Positions 1-9,829 are shown, counted from the stretch's first letter. The stretch is DNA of 64,000 nt from Methylotenera_A sp046598525 (GCA_046598525.1 JBKJIJ010000012.1:1-64000), one strand, 5' to 3'. The notes: generated by a model not told the origin, from the sequence alone. Made by a program: numbers and translations.

Positions 1-51
1 ACAACCAACGGCGCGGGTGAAATATCCGGCAGCGTTGTGTTAGGTCGTTAA
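1..51 (+). CDS. C-terminal tail of an unidentified protein (partial)
   Basis: The first 51 bases read open in frame 1 to a TAA at 49-51 and encode a 16-residue tail rich in Gly, Ser and Val. A bidirectional hairpin terminator follows 15 bases later, which fits the end of a plus-strand gene running in from the left. The family cannot be named from so little sequence. Confidence 0.4.
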   Translation, partial: TTNGAGEISGSVVLGR

Positions 52-66
52 TTTAAGCATAAAATA

Positions 67-93
67 AAAAAGCCCGCATTTTGCGGGCTTTTT
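67..93. terminator. Bidirectional rho-independent terminator
   Basis: A GC-rich stem GCCCGCA/TGCGGGC with a four-base loop is flanked by A-runs on the left and T-runs on the right. It can therefore terminate both the plus-strand gene entering the window and the minus-strand ssb transcript. Confidence 0.85.
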
Positions 94-114
94 ACATTTC
101 ATTTTATATATCAA

Positions 115-636
115 TCAGAACGGAATATCATCCTCAAAGTCATCAAAATTGCCGCCGCCAGATTGTGATGCGGCTGGTTTTGCCGCTGGTTGACTAGCTG
201 GTGCGGATTGACGTGGTTGACCTTGATTAGATGGCGTTTGATTAAATTCATCTTGGCCACCGCCTTGATCCATGCCGCCGTCATAGCTAGTATTTGAGCT
301 GCCGCTGTCTTTGCCGCCTAACATTTGCATGCTATCCGCAATAATTTCGGTGCTGTAGCGCGTTACGCCATCTTTTTCCCATTTACGGGTTTGCAAGCGG
401 CCTTCTACATATACTGGGCGACCTTTTTTAAGGTATTCGCCTGCAATTTCGGCCAATTTGCGGTACATCACAATATTGTGCCATTCGGTTTTTTCTTGTT
501 TGACGCCTGATTTGTCTTTCCAGTTTTCAGTCGTTGCAATACTAAAATTGGCTACCGCTTCGCCGTTTGGCATGTAGCGCACTTCTGGGTCGCGACCTAA
601 ATTTCCCACTAAAATCACTTTATTAACTGATGCCAT
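115..636 (-). CDS. ssb: Single-stranded DNA-binding protein SSB
   Basis: Binds ssDNA as a tetramer during replication, repair and recombination. The OB fold fills roughly residues 1-110 and begins with the typical MASVNKVILVGNLGRDPEVR. A disordered Gly/Gln/Pro/Ser linker follows, then the acidic tip DDFEDDIPF, which recruits partner proteins in this family. Length (173 aa) is normal. The start overlaps the end of the MFS gene by 14 bases, so the two are probably cotranscribed. The pair is divergent from uvrA. Confidence 0.97.
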   Translation of the reverse strand: MASVNKVILVGNLGRDPEVRYMPNGEAVANFSIATTENWKDKSGVKQEKTEWHNIVMYRKLAEIAGEYLKKGRPVYVEGRLQTRKWEKDGVTRYSTEIIADSMQMLGGKDSGSSNTSYDGGMDQGGGQDEFNQTPSNQGQPRQSAPASQPAAKPAASQSGGGNFDDFEDDIPF

Positions 637-2029
637 TATCTGCCCCTATCAATTTTAAAATATTCTGCTCTATTAACGTTTGGCTATCGGTACTTTGTTG
701 ATTATTCACTTTTACAATCAACAGTTGTTCTTGCGCAATCGCTACCGCCTCATAAACACCCGCCATTTGGGATATCTCCTGGGCCAGCGTGGTTGCTTGT
801 TGCGCGTTTAAATCGTTTAAGTGATACATTTTTGTGCGCACCGCAGGTGGTGTAATCATACCAAAAGTTAACACTAACCAAATGCACATTAACACGGCGC
901 AAAAAATAAAGACGGCCGAATAATCAAAACGATGCGATAAATAACCGCCCACTACCGCGCCTAAAAATATGCCAAAAGATTGCGCTGTACTATGCACGCC
1001 CATTGCCGTGCCTTTTGAAGCGGCGGGTGCCATTTTTGAGATTAATGATGGCAACGATGCTTCTAAAATATTAAACGCGGTAAAGTAAACAAGAAGCGAG
1101 ATAACCACGCCCCAAAATTGGTGAATGGTGCTGGCGAATAAAATTTGCGCAACCAACATTAAAGCCACCGCACCAATAAACACTGTTTTTAGCTTTGCGC
1201 GTTTTTCACCAATAATAATGGCAGGCAACATCAGCACAAAAGACGCGATTAAAACCGGCAAATACACTTGCCAATGGCTATTTACGTTCATGCCGCTGGT
1301 TTCGGTTAAGGCAAATGGCACCACAATAAACATGGCCATTTGCGCGGCATGCAATGAAAAAGTACCAAAATTAAGACGCAACAATTGTCTATCGCGCAAC
1401 ACGCTTTTCATTTTTTCGGGCGCGGCTTGCGCATCGGAATGAAACTGGCTTAAAACTGGGTCTGGCACATAATATTTAATCACCAAAATAGCCAAGGCCG
1501 ACAAAACCGCTGTCATCCAAAAAATACCAGAAACACCAATCCATTGATTAAGCAAAGGCCCTGCCACAAGGGACAGCGCAAACGTAATACCAATAGTACC
1601 GCCAATCATCGCCATGGCTTTGGTGCGGTGCTCTTCGCGCGTTAAATCCGCCACCAGCGCGGTTACTACGGCAGAAACGGCACCCGCACCTTGAATCGCG
1701 CGGCCAATTATCACCATGTAAATATCGGTTGCCAATGCCGCAACCACGCTGCCGATGATAAATAAAACCAAGCCAATATAAATCACTTTTTTGCGGCCAT
1801 ATTTATCAGAAGCAATGCCAAACGGCAGTTGCAATAACACCTGCGTTAAGCCATAGGCGCCAAGTGCTAAGCCAATTAAAGTGTGGTTGCTACCGCCTTT
1901 TAATGTTTCGGCATACACCGAAAAAATAGGCAGAATTAAAAACATACCCAACATGCGCAGGCCATAAATAGAGGCCAAACTGATGGTGGAACGCAACTCT
2001 GTTGGCGTCATTTTGTCGGAGATTTGCAT
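623..2029 (-). CDS. MFS transporter, YajR-like
   Basis: Twelve-helix major facilitator permease. The loop between helices 2 and 3 carries the MFS signature GIASDKYGRKKVIYIG. A hydrophilic C-terminal extension of about 70 residues (YHLNDLNAQQATTLAQEI onward) resembles the ferredoxin-like YAM domain of E. coli YajR; this is inference from position and length. Substrate unknown. The longest frame reaches 2083, but its first 18 residues are hydrophilic and unlike the family. I chose the ATG at 2029 (MQISDKMTPTELR). No strong ribosome site decides the start. It overlaps ssb at its 3' end. Confidence 0.85.
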   Translation of the reverse strand: MQISDKMTPTELRSTISLASIYGLRMLGMFLILPIFSVYAETLKGGSNHTLIGLALGAYGLTQVLLQLPFGIASDKYGRKKVIYIGLVLFIIGSVVAALATDIYMVIIGRAIQGAGAVSAVVTALVADLTREEHRTKAMAMIGGTIGITFALSLVAGPLLNQWIGVSGIFWMTAVLSALAILVIKYYVPDPVLSQFHSDAQAAPEKMKSVLRDRQLLRLNFGTFSLHAAQMAMFIVVPFALTETSGMNVNSHWQVYLPVLIASFVLMLPAIIIGEKRAKLKTVFIGAVALMLVAQILFASTIHQFWGVVISLLVYFTAFNILEASLPSLISKMAPAASKGTAMGVHSTAQSFGIFLGAVVGGYLSHRFDYSAVFIFCAVLMCIWLVLTFGMITPPAVRTKMYHLNDLNAQQATTLAQEISQMAGVYEAVAIAQEQLLIVKVNNQQSTDSQTLIEQNILKLIGADNGIS

Positions 2030-2128
2030 GGGATGGTTTTGGTTATCGATTTTTATTACAGAAAAATTTAGCTGAAAACACAATAATTGCGTATATTAAC
2101 AGGTTGCCTTAATTTTCGATAAAGCTAG

Positions 2129-4942
2129 ATGGAATATATCAAAATCCGCGGTGCTCGCACGCACAATCTCAAAAACATTTCGCTGGATATTCCGCGCAAT
2201 AAATTGGTCGTTATTACTGGGCTTTCTGGCTCTGGTAAATCCAGTTTGGCGTTTGATACCTTATATGCAGAAGGCCAGCGCCGTTATGTAGAAAGCCTTT
2301 CAGCGTATGCGCGTCAGTTTTTGGCACGCATGGATAAACCCGATGTGGACTTGATTGAAGGCTTATCGCCAGCAATTTCGATTGAACAAAAATCCACTTC
2401 GCATAATCCGCGCTCAACCGTTGGCACGGTCACCGAAATTCACGATTATTTGCGCCTGCTTTATGCGCGCGCTGGCGACCCAGAATGCCCAGAACACCAT
2501 ATTAAGCTTGAAGCACAAACCGTTAGCCAAATGGTGGATAGCGTTTTAAATCTGCCAGAAGAAACCAAGCTGATGATTTTGGCGCCTGTGGTGGCCAATC
2601 GCAAGGGCGAGCAAGTAGATTTATTTGAGCAATTAAAAGCGCAAGGTTTTGTGCGCGTGCGCGTAGATGGCAAAATTTATGAAATGGATGAGTTACCGAA
2701 GTTAACCAAAACGGTGAAACATTCGGTAGACGTAGTGATTGACCGCATTAAAGTGAAGGCCGATTTAAAACAGCGTATTGCTGAATCATTTGAAACGGCA
2801 TTGCGTTTGGCCGAAGGCAAAGCCATAGCAGTCGAAATGGATACGGATAAAGAGCATCTGTTTTCAGCCAAGTTTTCTTGTCCTGTGTGTGATTACTCAC
2901 TTGCCGAATTAGAGCCGCGCTTGTTCAGCTTTAATAACCCAATGGGCGCTTGCCCTAAATGTGATGGTTTAGGAAATATCAGCTTTTTTGATCCTAAACG
3001 TGTGGTGGCTTTCCCCACTTTATCGTTAGCCAGCGGCGCCATTAAAGGCTGGGATAAACGCAACCAGTTTTATTTTCAAATGCTGCAAAGCTTGGCTGCA
3101 CACTATAATTTTGACCTTGAAATGGCGTTTGAAGAATTGCCAGTTCCGATTCAAGATGTTCTATTAAACGGTTCTGGGCGCGAAGTAGTGGCCTTTAAAT
3201 ACTTAAACGAACGCGGTACATTTTTTAGCAAAACGCATACGTTTGAGGGCATTTTAAATAATTTGCAACGCCGTTACCGCGAAAGCGATTCAACCGCGGT
3301 GCGCGAAGAATTATCTAAATATTTAAACAACCAAGCTTGCCCAGAATGCAGCGGCACGCGTTTACGTCGCGAAGCGCGTCATGTAAAAGTGGGCGGCCAA
3401 AATATTCACCAAGTGTGCGAAGTGCCATTAAAAGTGGCGCTCAAATTTTTTGAGTCATTAAAGCTAGAAGGCGCTAAATTAGCAATTGCCGACAAAATCG
3501 TTAAAGAAATCGAAAATCGCCTTAAATTTTTAACCAATGTTGGGCTGGAATATTTATCCCTTTCGCGCTCTGCCGAAACGTTATCAGGTGGCGAAGCGCA
3601 ACGTATTCGCTTAGCCAGTCAAATTGGCAGCGGCCTGACAGGCGTGATGTACGTGTTGGATGAGCCCAGTATTGGCTTGCACCAACGCGACAACGACCGA
3701 TTGCTGGAAACCTTAAAACGCCTGCGCGATATTGGTAATAGCGTGATTGTGGTTGAGCATGACCATGATGCGATTTTAGAAGCCGATTATGTAGTGGATA
3801 TTGGCCCTGGCGCAGGTGAGCATGGCGGCCAAATTGTGGCAGAAGGAACGCCGGCCGAAATTTTAGCCAATCCAAACTCGTTAACTGGCCAATATTTAAG
3901 CGGCAAAAAGCAAATTGAATACAAAAAAATCCGCACCAAACCAGACCCAGCGCGTTGGTTAAAACTATCCAACGCCACTGGCAACAATTTGCGTGATGTG
4001 TCTGTTGAAATCCCAGTTGGCTTACTTACCTGCGTGACAGGAGTATCCGGCTCTGGCAAATCTACGTTAATTAATGACACCTTATACCGCGTTGTAGCGC
4101 AGCATTTATATGGCAGCAATACTGAGCCTGCGCCCTTTAGCGAAATTGATGGCTTAGCTTTTTTTGACAAAGTAGTAGACGTAGACCAAAGCCCTATCGG
4201 CCGTACACCGCGTTCAAACCCAGCTACCTACACAGGCTTATTCACGCCAATCCGCGATTTATTTGCAGGCGTGCCAGAAAGCCGTGCACGCGGCTATGGG
4301 CCTGGCCGATATTCGTTTAACGTTAAAGGTGGCCGCTGCGAAGCCTGCCAAGGCGATGGTGTAATTCGCGTTGAAATGCACTTTTTGCCCGATGTTTACG
4401 TGCCATGCGATGTGTGCAAGGGCCAGCGCTATAACCGCGAAACGCTAGAGATCAACTTTAAAGGCAAGAATATTCGCGAAGTGCTGGAAATGACAGTGGA
4501 ACAAGCGCATGACTTTTTCCAAGCGCAACCAGTCATTTCACGCAAACTGAAAACCTTGCTGGATGTTGGCTTGGGTTACATTACTTTGGGTCAATCGGCC
4601 ACCACCTTAAGCGGCGGTGAAGCGCAACGTGTGAAGCTTTCACTTGAATTGAGCAAACGCGATACAGGCCGCACGCTGTATATTTTGGATGAGCCTACCA
4701 CTGGTCTACATTTTGCGGATATTCAGTTGCTATTGGATGTAATTCACCGTTTACGCGATGCTGGCAACACCATTGTGATTATCGAACACAACTTAGACGT
4801 GATTAAAACCGCCGATTGGCTGATTGATATGGGCCCAGAAGGCGGCGATGGCGGCGGCATTGTGGTTGGCGTAGGCACGCCAGAAACATTGGCTGAAAAT
4901 ACACAAAGCTATACGGGGAAATATTTAAAAGCGATGCTTTAA
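2129..4942 (+). CDS. uvrA: UvrABC excinuclease subunit A
   Basis: Damage-recognition ATPase of nucleotide excision repair; it dimerises and loads UvrB. Two ABC cassettes are visible, with Walker A motifs near residue 31 (GLSGSGKSSL) and near 638 (GVSGSGKST). Both have LSGGEAQR signatures followed by the Walker B and DEPSIGLH or DEPTTGLH. Zinc-binding CxxC pairs lie near residues 250-280 and in the CEACQGDG...CDVCKG loop of the second half. Length (937 aa) matches E. coli UvrA (940). No LexA-type CTG-N10-CAG box is evident in the 99 bases upstream, so SOS control is not apparent. Confidence 0.98.
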   Translation: MEYIKIRGARTHNLKNISLDIPRNKLVVITGLSGSGKSSLAFDTLYAEGQRRYVESLSAYARQFLARMDKPDVDLIEGLSPAISIEQKSTSHNPRSTVGTVTEIHDYLRLLYARAGDPECPEHHIKLEAQTVSQMVDSVLNLPEETKLMILAPVVANRKGEQVDLFEQLKAQGFVRVRVDGKIYEMDELPKLTKTVKHSVDVVIDRIKVKADLKQRIAESFETALRLAEGKAIAVEMDTDKEHLFSAKFSCPVCDYSLAELEPRLFSFNNPMGACPKCDGLGNISFFDPKRVVAFPTLSLASGAIKGWDKRNQFYFQMLQSLAAHYNFDLEMAFEELPVPIQDVLLNGSGREVVAFKYLNERGTFFSKTHTFEGILNNLQRRYRESDSTAVREELSKYLNNQACPECSGTRLRREARHVKVGGQNIHQVCEVPLKVALKFFESLKLEGAKLAIADKIVKEIENRLKFLTNVGLEYLSLSRSAETLSGGEAQRIRLASQIGSGLTGVMYVLDEPSIGLHQRDNDRLLETLKRLRDIGNSVIVVEHDHDAILEADYVVDIGPGAGEHGGQIVAEGTPAEILANPNSLTGQYLSGKKQIEYKKIRTKPDPARWLKLSNATGNNLRDVSVEIPVGLLTCVTGVSGSGKSTLINDTLYRVVAQHLYGSNTEPAPFSEIDGLAFFDKVVDVDQSPIGRTPRSNPATYTGLFTPIRDLFAGVPESRARGYGPGRYSFNVKGGRCEACQGDGVIRVEMHFLPDVYVPCDVCKGQRYNRETLEINFKGKNIREVLEMTVEQAHDFFQAQPVISRKLKTLLDVGLGYITLGQSATTLSGGEAQRVKLSLELSKRDTGRTLYILDEPTTGLHFADIQLLLDVIHRLRDAGNTIVIIEHNLDVIKTADWLIDMGPEGGDGGGIVVGVGTPETLAENTQSYTGKYLKAML

Positions 4943-4980
4943 ACCTATTTAAATGAATTTAAATAGGTTTAAAGCTTTTT
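4936..4980. terminator. Convergent terminator between uvrA and the glycosyltransferase
   Basis: A perfect 19-base inverted repeat (4936-4954 and 4957-4975) includes the uvrA stop codon. It is followed on the plus strand by TTTTT. It lies exactly between two convergent genes and probably serves both. Confidence 0.75.
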
Positions 4981-6253
4981 AATTCGCTGGCGTGTTAGCT
5001 ACCCTATCTAAAACTGAATGGTAGTAATCCAACGTTTGTGCTGCCACCACCTCTGGTGAAAAACGCTTTTTACAATCTTCAATTGCATTTTTAGATAAAC
5101 GTTGCATTTTTTCAGGGTCATTAATTAGCATCAACACTTTTTCCGCGATGCTTGTTGGCGACTCTGATTCGGCTAACAAGCCATTGTAATCGTCAATAAT
5201 AATCTCTTTCATCCCGCCAACAGCAGTCGCGACTGTTGGGCAGCCAGCCGCTAAAGACTCCAACAATGAAAGTGGGAAGTTTTCATACCTTGAGCAAACA
5301 ATTGTAACGAGCGCAGTTTTTCTTAAATCTGTAATCTTAGTTTGATCGCAATGTCCAAGAAATTGAATTCGATTTTTAATATCTTTATCTAAAATAAATC
5401 GCTCAACATATTCATCAAAATTAAAATTTTCACCATCAATCGTCACGCCCCTATCTGGCCCAACAAAGATTAATTCTATATTTTTATTTTTTTGTGCAAT
5501 TAATTGAAATGCATCTACAATTAAATCACCACCTTTATGCAAATCAAACCGGGCAACTACTAAAATAAAAGGTTTCGATTCATAACGATACTGCCATTGA
5601 TTTTCAAGCGCTACCTCGCATACTGGGTTAGGGATGACTTTTGCATGTGGCAAAGCAATGCCATAAAAATCTCTTACTTTTTGTAATGCATCTAAACTTG
5701 GGGATGTCACTCCACTAGAGTTTTTAATAGCCTCACCTTCATAAAAAACTCTGAATTGATAATCAGGCTCACTATCCATTTTCATAATTGGTCCGTGAAT
5801 AAACCATGGTCCATGCAAACGCGTAACAACTGGGACTTTTGTTTTTTGCACCACTTCAAAAGGTGCGCCAAAAGATTCTTCTATTTCTAAAATATCAAAT
5901 GGGATATCAGAATTATTTAACGCACACAAAATCCTTTTTGCGCTATTAGCTATATTTTGTCTGTATTGAATTTTCTGCAATTGCTTATTTGGAATTTTAA
6001 AAAATATTTTATTTAGCAGCCTTTGCCAAATATTGTGTTTAGGTTCGAGTTTGATTAAATCAACAAATCGATTTTTAACCTCTGGTTCCATTAATGGCGC
6101 TGCTAGAACTGTTGACATAGCAATAGGATCCATGCCAATTAGTAGGTTATGCGTGTAAGCAACAATACCGTTTGGGAAGCGACTGAGTGGCCAACCTGGC
6201 GACACAATTGCAACTGTAAGTTTTCTATTTTTTTGTATTGAATGATTTTTCAC
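4979..6253 (-). CDS. Family 4 glycosyltransferase (surface polysaccharide)
   Basis: GT-B fold retaining glycosyltransferase (GT4). The C-terminal half shows the nucleotide-sugar site: VVARFDLHKGGDLIVDAF, then the EX7E motif in SRYENFPLSLLESLAAG, then PTVATAVGGMKEII. The N-terminal PGWPLSRFPNGIVAYTHNLL is a typical acceptor-side glycine loop. It probably adds a sugar to a lipid-linked glycan at the cytoplasmic membrane; donor and acceptor are unknown. The start overlaps the upstream ligase/polymerase gene by 29 bases, so the two form an operon. Both are visibly AT-richer than their neighbours, suggesting acquisition. Confidence 0.85.
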   Translation of the reverse strand: MKNHSIQKNRKLTVAIVSPGWPLSRFPNGIVAYTHNLLIGMDPIAMSTVLAAPLMEPEVKNRFVDLIKLEPKHNIWQRLLNKIFFKIPNKQLQKIQYRQNIANSAKRILCALNNSDIPFDILEIEESFGAPFEVVQKTKVPVVTRLHGPWFIHGPIMKMDSEPDYQFRVFYEGEAIKNSSGVTSPSLDALQKVRDFYGIALPHAKVIPNPVCEVALENQWQYRYESKPFILVVARFDLHKGGDLIVDAFQLIAQKNKNIELIFVGPDRGVTIDGENFNFDEYVERFILDKDIKNRIQFLGHCDQTKITDLRKTALVTIVCSRYENFPLSLLESLAAGCPTVATAVGGMKEIIIDDYNGLLAESESPTSIAEKVLMLINDPEKMQRLSKNAIEDCKKRFSPEVVAAQTLDYYHSVLDRVANTPAN

Positions 6254-7607
6254 TAATTTTTTCCGTTAACTTTTTCTGTTTTGCCAATAGTTCTGATTGC
6301 CCCAATAATGCTCCAGCAAGAAGCCAGTGCATAAAACCCATCCCTGTATTAGGCACTGAGTCAAAAATACAAATAGCCAACATAATGGCCAACGCTGCAA
6401 AGTAAACTTTCTGTCGTGGGTTTTCAATATTATCAATATTTTTGTGCGCGTAAAACAAAGGTACAAGCAAAATAGCGTAAAAGAATATAAAGCCCATAAA
6501 GCCATTAATCCCCAACTCAATGATCCATTTACCATCTGTAACACTGATATCTTTGCCATTTTCATCGTAAACTCTGTTTCTACCCCATCCGTTCCAACCA
6601 AAATAAGGACGCTCTAGTGCACGTGCAAGCAAAATCGTTTCATTATCAAACCTAAACTCTAATGACTGCGCTCGCTCAGGGCTGTATTGTTGAATAGTGC
6701 TGATAATCGCGCGATCAGGAAATATTCCTGAAATTTTGGCTGCAGGGTAAGTGAATACTATGATCGCTATTATTAACGCCCATTTGGTTTGCTTGACTGG
6801 CTTTAACTTAAAGATAAAAAACATCGCTAACATGGCATAGGCCATCGCAGACCAAGTTTTGCATAAGATTAAGATAATACTTAAGTAAATTACTACTTTC
6901 GATGCGGAAAATCCTGAAATGCGCATTTTATTTTTTTGTAACGCAACAGCCGCAATTACACAAGTCGAAATCCAAAATGCCAAGCCTAAACCATGCCCAT
7001 AAAACACGGTAGGCCTATAGCCTTCGCCGCGCATTTGTTGCACAAAATCGACACTGGTATATCCATAAACCCAAGTATGAAATTGCGGGCTAAGCCTAAG
7101 CTCAATTAGCATAAAGGGCGTATACAAAAGTCCAAAAACGACTAAGGTTTTAAAAATCTTTTCATTGTCCTCTACATTGTTTAAGAAAAACCTACCCAGA
7201 AAAAATGGCATTAATGTTAGCAATACTCGCACTATGGTTGATAGCGCATCATAATGAGTGAGGGCAGGGAAAAATTTATTACCAATCACATAGGCATCAG
7301 AGTTTAATTCTGTCGATATTACTAATACTAATAAATAACCGATCAATATTTTTGAAGGAAATCCTGATGGGAAAATAGTAAATTTTTTATTTTTTATGTA
7401 TAGGAAAATGGCCAATGACAGAGAGGTCATGGTTTCTCTATCTATTGGTGGAATTAACGGATAATCCACTGAATACCCATTAGGTAAAAACATAATGGCA
7501 AGCGTAATAGCGAAAAAGATGGCTTGCTTAGTGGGGTATTTGGATAGCAACCAAAACACAAGTAAAGGCCAGCTATAAAAAACTAAAATGCCAAAAATAT
7601 TGGGCAC
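6225..7607 (-). CDS. O-antigen ligase/polymerase-like membrane protein
   Basis: Polytopic membrane protein (460 aa) of about ten hydrophobic segments, with a large periplasmic loop between roughly residues 300 and 355. The loop contains the FRFDNETILLARALERPYFGWNGWG stretch, in the style of Wzy_C/O-antigen ligase proteins: an Arg followed by a P-x-x-G-W/G motif. The family joins or polymerises glycan units on the periplasmic face; ligase and polymerase cannot be told apart from sequence alone. It pairs with the glycosyltransferase that overlaps its 3' end. A 104-base AT-rich gap separates it from mtgA. Confidence 0.72.
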   Translation of the reverse strand: MPNIFGILVFYSWPLLVFWLLSKYPTKQAIFFAITLAIMFLPNGYSVDYPLIPPIDRETMTSLSLAIFLYIKNKKFTIFPSGFPSKILIGYLLVLVISTELNSDAYVIGNKFFPALTHYDALSTIVRVLLTLMPFFLGRFFLNNVEDNEKIFKTLVVFGLLYTPFMLIELRLSPQFHTWVYGYTSVDFVQQMRGEGYRPTVFYGHGLGLAFWISTCVIAAVALQKNKMRISGFSASKVVIYLSIILILCKTWSAMAYAMLAMFFIFKLKPVKQTKWALIIAIIVFTYPAAKISGIFPDRAIISTIQQYSPERAQSLEFRFDNETILLARALERPYFGWNGWGRNRVYDENGKDISVTDGKWIIELGINGFMGFIFFYAILLVPLFYAHKNIDNIENPRQKVYFAALAIMLAICIFDSVPNTGMGFMHWLLAGALLGQSELLAKQKKLTEKISEKSFNTKK

Positions 7608-7711
7608 AAAATTACCTTAATCAAAAAATACCATATTGTAGAAAAAAATGCTTAAGCCAAGTAAAACAAAAATGTAAAAAATGATAGGCGCAAGCATTAA
7701 AGTGCTCGCTT

Positions 7712-8446
7712 TTATGGCACTTCTACCAACCGCATTCTAGCCTGTATAGTGGCGGTGCGACGGTTTAAATAGCGTGTATTTCGGTGATCATCATAAAAAC
7801 GCGGGTTTGGAATCATGGCTGCCAGCTTTGCGGCTTGGGGTTTACCTAAGCCTTTAGCCGTCGTTTTAAAGTAATGTTTAGCCGCCGCTTCTGCGCCAAA
7901 CACGCCATTGCCCCACTCAATCATATTTAAATAAATCTCTAGTATTCGGCGTTTGGTCATCATTTTTTCAAGCATTAGCGTAATCACCGCCTCTTCGGCT
8001 TTGCGCCAAGGGGTGCGTCCGCTGGATAAAAATAAATTTTTGGCCAATTGCTGACTGATGGTTGAGCCACCGCCTACAATTTTGCCTTTTTTAATATTTT
8101 TTTCATAGGCTTTTTCAATACCTTCCCAATCGAAGCCTTCGTGCTGCTTAAATTTTGCATCTTCACTGGCAATCACAGCACGTTTTAGATGGGTGGATAT
8201 TTTTTCGTAATCCACCCATTTATGCCTTAATTCGGCATCTGGCTTGGTGTCTTGAATAATTTCAAGCCTATCTTCCATAAATGCGCTTGAGCTTGGATTA
8301 AACTTAATCCACCAACAAATATGCAAAAAAATCCATAGCTGATATAAAACCAGCCACGCTAAAAATACCGCGATGGCGCGATTGAAATAACCCCAAAAAC
8401 CAAGCGGCCTTGCATTCGGCCTGCTGTTAAATAGCCAGCGTAACAC
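7712..8446 (-). CDS. mtgA: Monofunctional peptidoglycan transglycosylase
   Basis: GT51 glycosyltransferase that polymerises lipid II into glycan strands without a transpeptidase domain. An N-terminal membrane anchor occupies about residues 22-48. Catalytic motifs follow: EDAKFKQHEGFDWEGI with the essential Glu, GGSTISQQLAKNLFLS, and the EIYLNMIEWGNGVFGAE block. Length (244 aa) is normal. It starts at a GTG directly after the aroE stop codon (TAAGTG), so translational coupling with aroE is likely. Confidence 0.95.
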   Translation of the reverse strand: MLRWLFNSRPNARPLGFWGYFNRAIAVFLAWLVLYQLWIFLHICWWIKFNPSSSAFMEDRLEIIQDTKPDAELRHKWVDYEKISTHLKRAVIASEDAKFKQHEGFDWEGIEKAYEKNIKKGKIVGGGSTISQQLAKNLFLSSGRTPWRKAEEAVITLMLEKMMTKRRILEIYLNMIEWGNGVFGAEAAAKHYFKTTAKGLGKPQAAKLAAMIPNPRFYDDHRNTRYLNRRTATIQARMRLVEVP

Positions 8447-9280
8447 TTAAGATTTTTCCATTTGCAGCGCTTTTAGCATTTCAATAACAGCTTGCGTGTT
8501 TGGTCGCACACCACGCCAACTATAAAATGCTTCTGCCGCTTGCTGAACTAACATGCCTAGGCCATCCGCCACTTGCGCACTTGCTGCTCTAGCCAATGCC
8601 ATAAAAGGTGTTTCGCGGCTATACATCATGTCGTAGGCTAACGCATTTTTATCAAAATTATTGACACCAATATCCGGCAAATCATCTGTTAAGCCTGTAG
8701 AAGTGGCGTTAATCACAATATCAAACGGCTGATTTCTGAAAAGATTGAATTCACCCGCTTTTACTTTAGCCGTACCAAGTGAAAATTGATTGAATGTATT
8801 GGCCAGCTGCACGGCTTTTTCAGGCGTTCGATTAGCAACGGATAAAATTGCGCCAGCTTCCAGCAAGGGTAAAACCACGCCATATGCCGCGCCACCCGCC
8901 CCCATTAACAAGACAGATTTTTGATTAATTGTGACTTTTAAGTTCTCTGTAATGTCAGACACCAAGCCTACACCGTCGGTATTATCGCCATAAATTTTAT
9001 TTTGTTTAAATGTTAACGTATTCACCGCACCCGCCAATTGAGCGCGTTGCGTTAATTCATCGCACAATTTAAACGCCTCAAACTTAAATGGAACCGTAAC
9101 GTTTGCGCCCTTATAACCCTGCGCTATTAACTCCCTAACCTTTACTTCAAAACAATTTAGCGGCGCTTCTATAGCTTCATAACTAATATCTTGTTTGGTT
9201 TGTTTGGCAAATGCGGCATGAATGAGTGGTGATTTACTGTGCCCAATAGGGTTTCCGATGACAGCATATTTATCTGTCAT
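8447..9280 (-). CDS. aroE: Shikimate dehydrogenase (NADP+)
   Basis: Reduces 3-dehydroshikimate to shikimate in the chorismate pathway. N-terminal substrate motifs GNPIGHSKSPLIH and NVTVPFK (catalytic Lys) are present, as is NTDGVGL with the catalytic Asp. The Rossmann glycine loop LLMGAGGAAYGVVLPLL comes next, followed by the NADP-selecting NRTPEKA. Length (277 aa) is typical. It sits 3 bases after the rhodanese stop and abuts mtgA. aroK and aroB lie elsewhere in this window. Confidence 0.97.
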   Translation of the reverse strand: MTDKYAVIGNPIGHSKSPLIHAAFAKQTKQDISYEAIEAPLNCFEVKVRELIAQGYKGANVTVPFKFEAFKLCDELTQRAQLAGAVNTLTFKQNKIYGDNTDGVGLVSDITENLKVTINQKSVLLMGAGGAAYGVVLPLLEAGAILSVANRTPEKAVQLANTFNQFSLGTAKVKAGEFNLFRNQPFDIVINATSTGLTDDLPDIGVNNFDKNALAYDMMYSRETPFMALARAASAQVADGLGMLVQQAAEAFYSWRGVRPNTQAVIEMLKALQMEKS

Positions 9281-9283
9281 AAA

Positions 9284-9733
9284 TCAGTTGGTCCAAGGCA
9301 AATTGGCGTGTTTCCAGCCATTAATTAAGGTACGTTGCTTGGCTGTATTCGCTTCGCCTTCAAAACCTTCCAGCATATTATAAGCTTGGCTGTAGCCCAA
9401 TTGCTGCGCCACTAACGCGGCATTGTGGCTTCGTCCGCCAGTGCGGCACATAAAGATAATGGTTTGATTTTGATTGATTTGGCTCTGCAATTGCGCGGCA
9501 AAATCCACGTTTGCAATCATGCCAGGGTAAAACGCCCATTCAATATGCGCCGCATTGGGCACGCGCCCAACTAAATCCAGCTCGGCTTGGCTACGCACAT
9601 CAACTAAAACAGCATTGCTGTCTTGCTGCAAGATGGCAAATGCTTCTTGTGGACTTAATTCGCCCGCGTAAGGCAAATTTTTGCTGGCAGCGCGCTGTTT
9701 GGCCGCTTCAAGCAGCTCACTCATTAATGGCAT
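9284..9733 (-). CDS. Rhodanese-like sulfurtransferase domain protein
   Basis: Single rhodanese domain with active-site Cys96 in the loop FMCRTGGRS. The preceding AVLVDVRSQAEL is the conserved CH2A-like entry motif. The likely role is transfer of sulfane sulfur; the partner is unknown. The frame stays open to 9871, but the first 46 residues are unlike the family. I chose the ATG at 9733 (MPLMSELLEAAKQR), preceded by GGAAAA about nine bases upstream, giving 149 aa. It is the first gene of a minus-strand operon with aroE and mtgA. Confidence 0.88.
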   Translation of the reverse strand: MPLMSELLEAAKQRAASKNLPYAGELSPQEAFAILQQDSNAVLVDVRSQAELDLVGRVPNAAHIEWAFYPGMIANVDFAAQLQSQINQNQTIIFMCRTGGRSHNAALVAQQLGYSQAYNMLEGFEGEANTAKQRTLINGWKHANLPWTN

Positions 9734-9829
9734 GGCAATTTTCCATCTGTAAAAATTTGAATAAATTATAGCGCGAAAAACCCATATCCACGGGATGGTT
9801 TGTAGCGCACTTTTGCAAGCCGTTAATTT

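Noticed and set aside
2030..2128. Possible SOS box between the MFS gene and uvrA
   Set aside because: No CTG-N10-CAG element could be found on either strand.
9801..9825. Second NtrC site (GCGCACTTTTGCAAGC)
   Set aside because: Only one half matches and the spacing to the strong site is unlike the usual arrangement.
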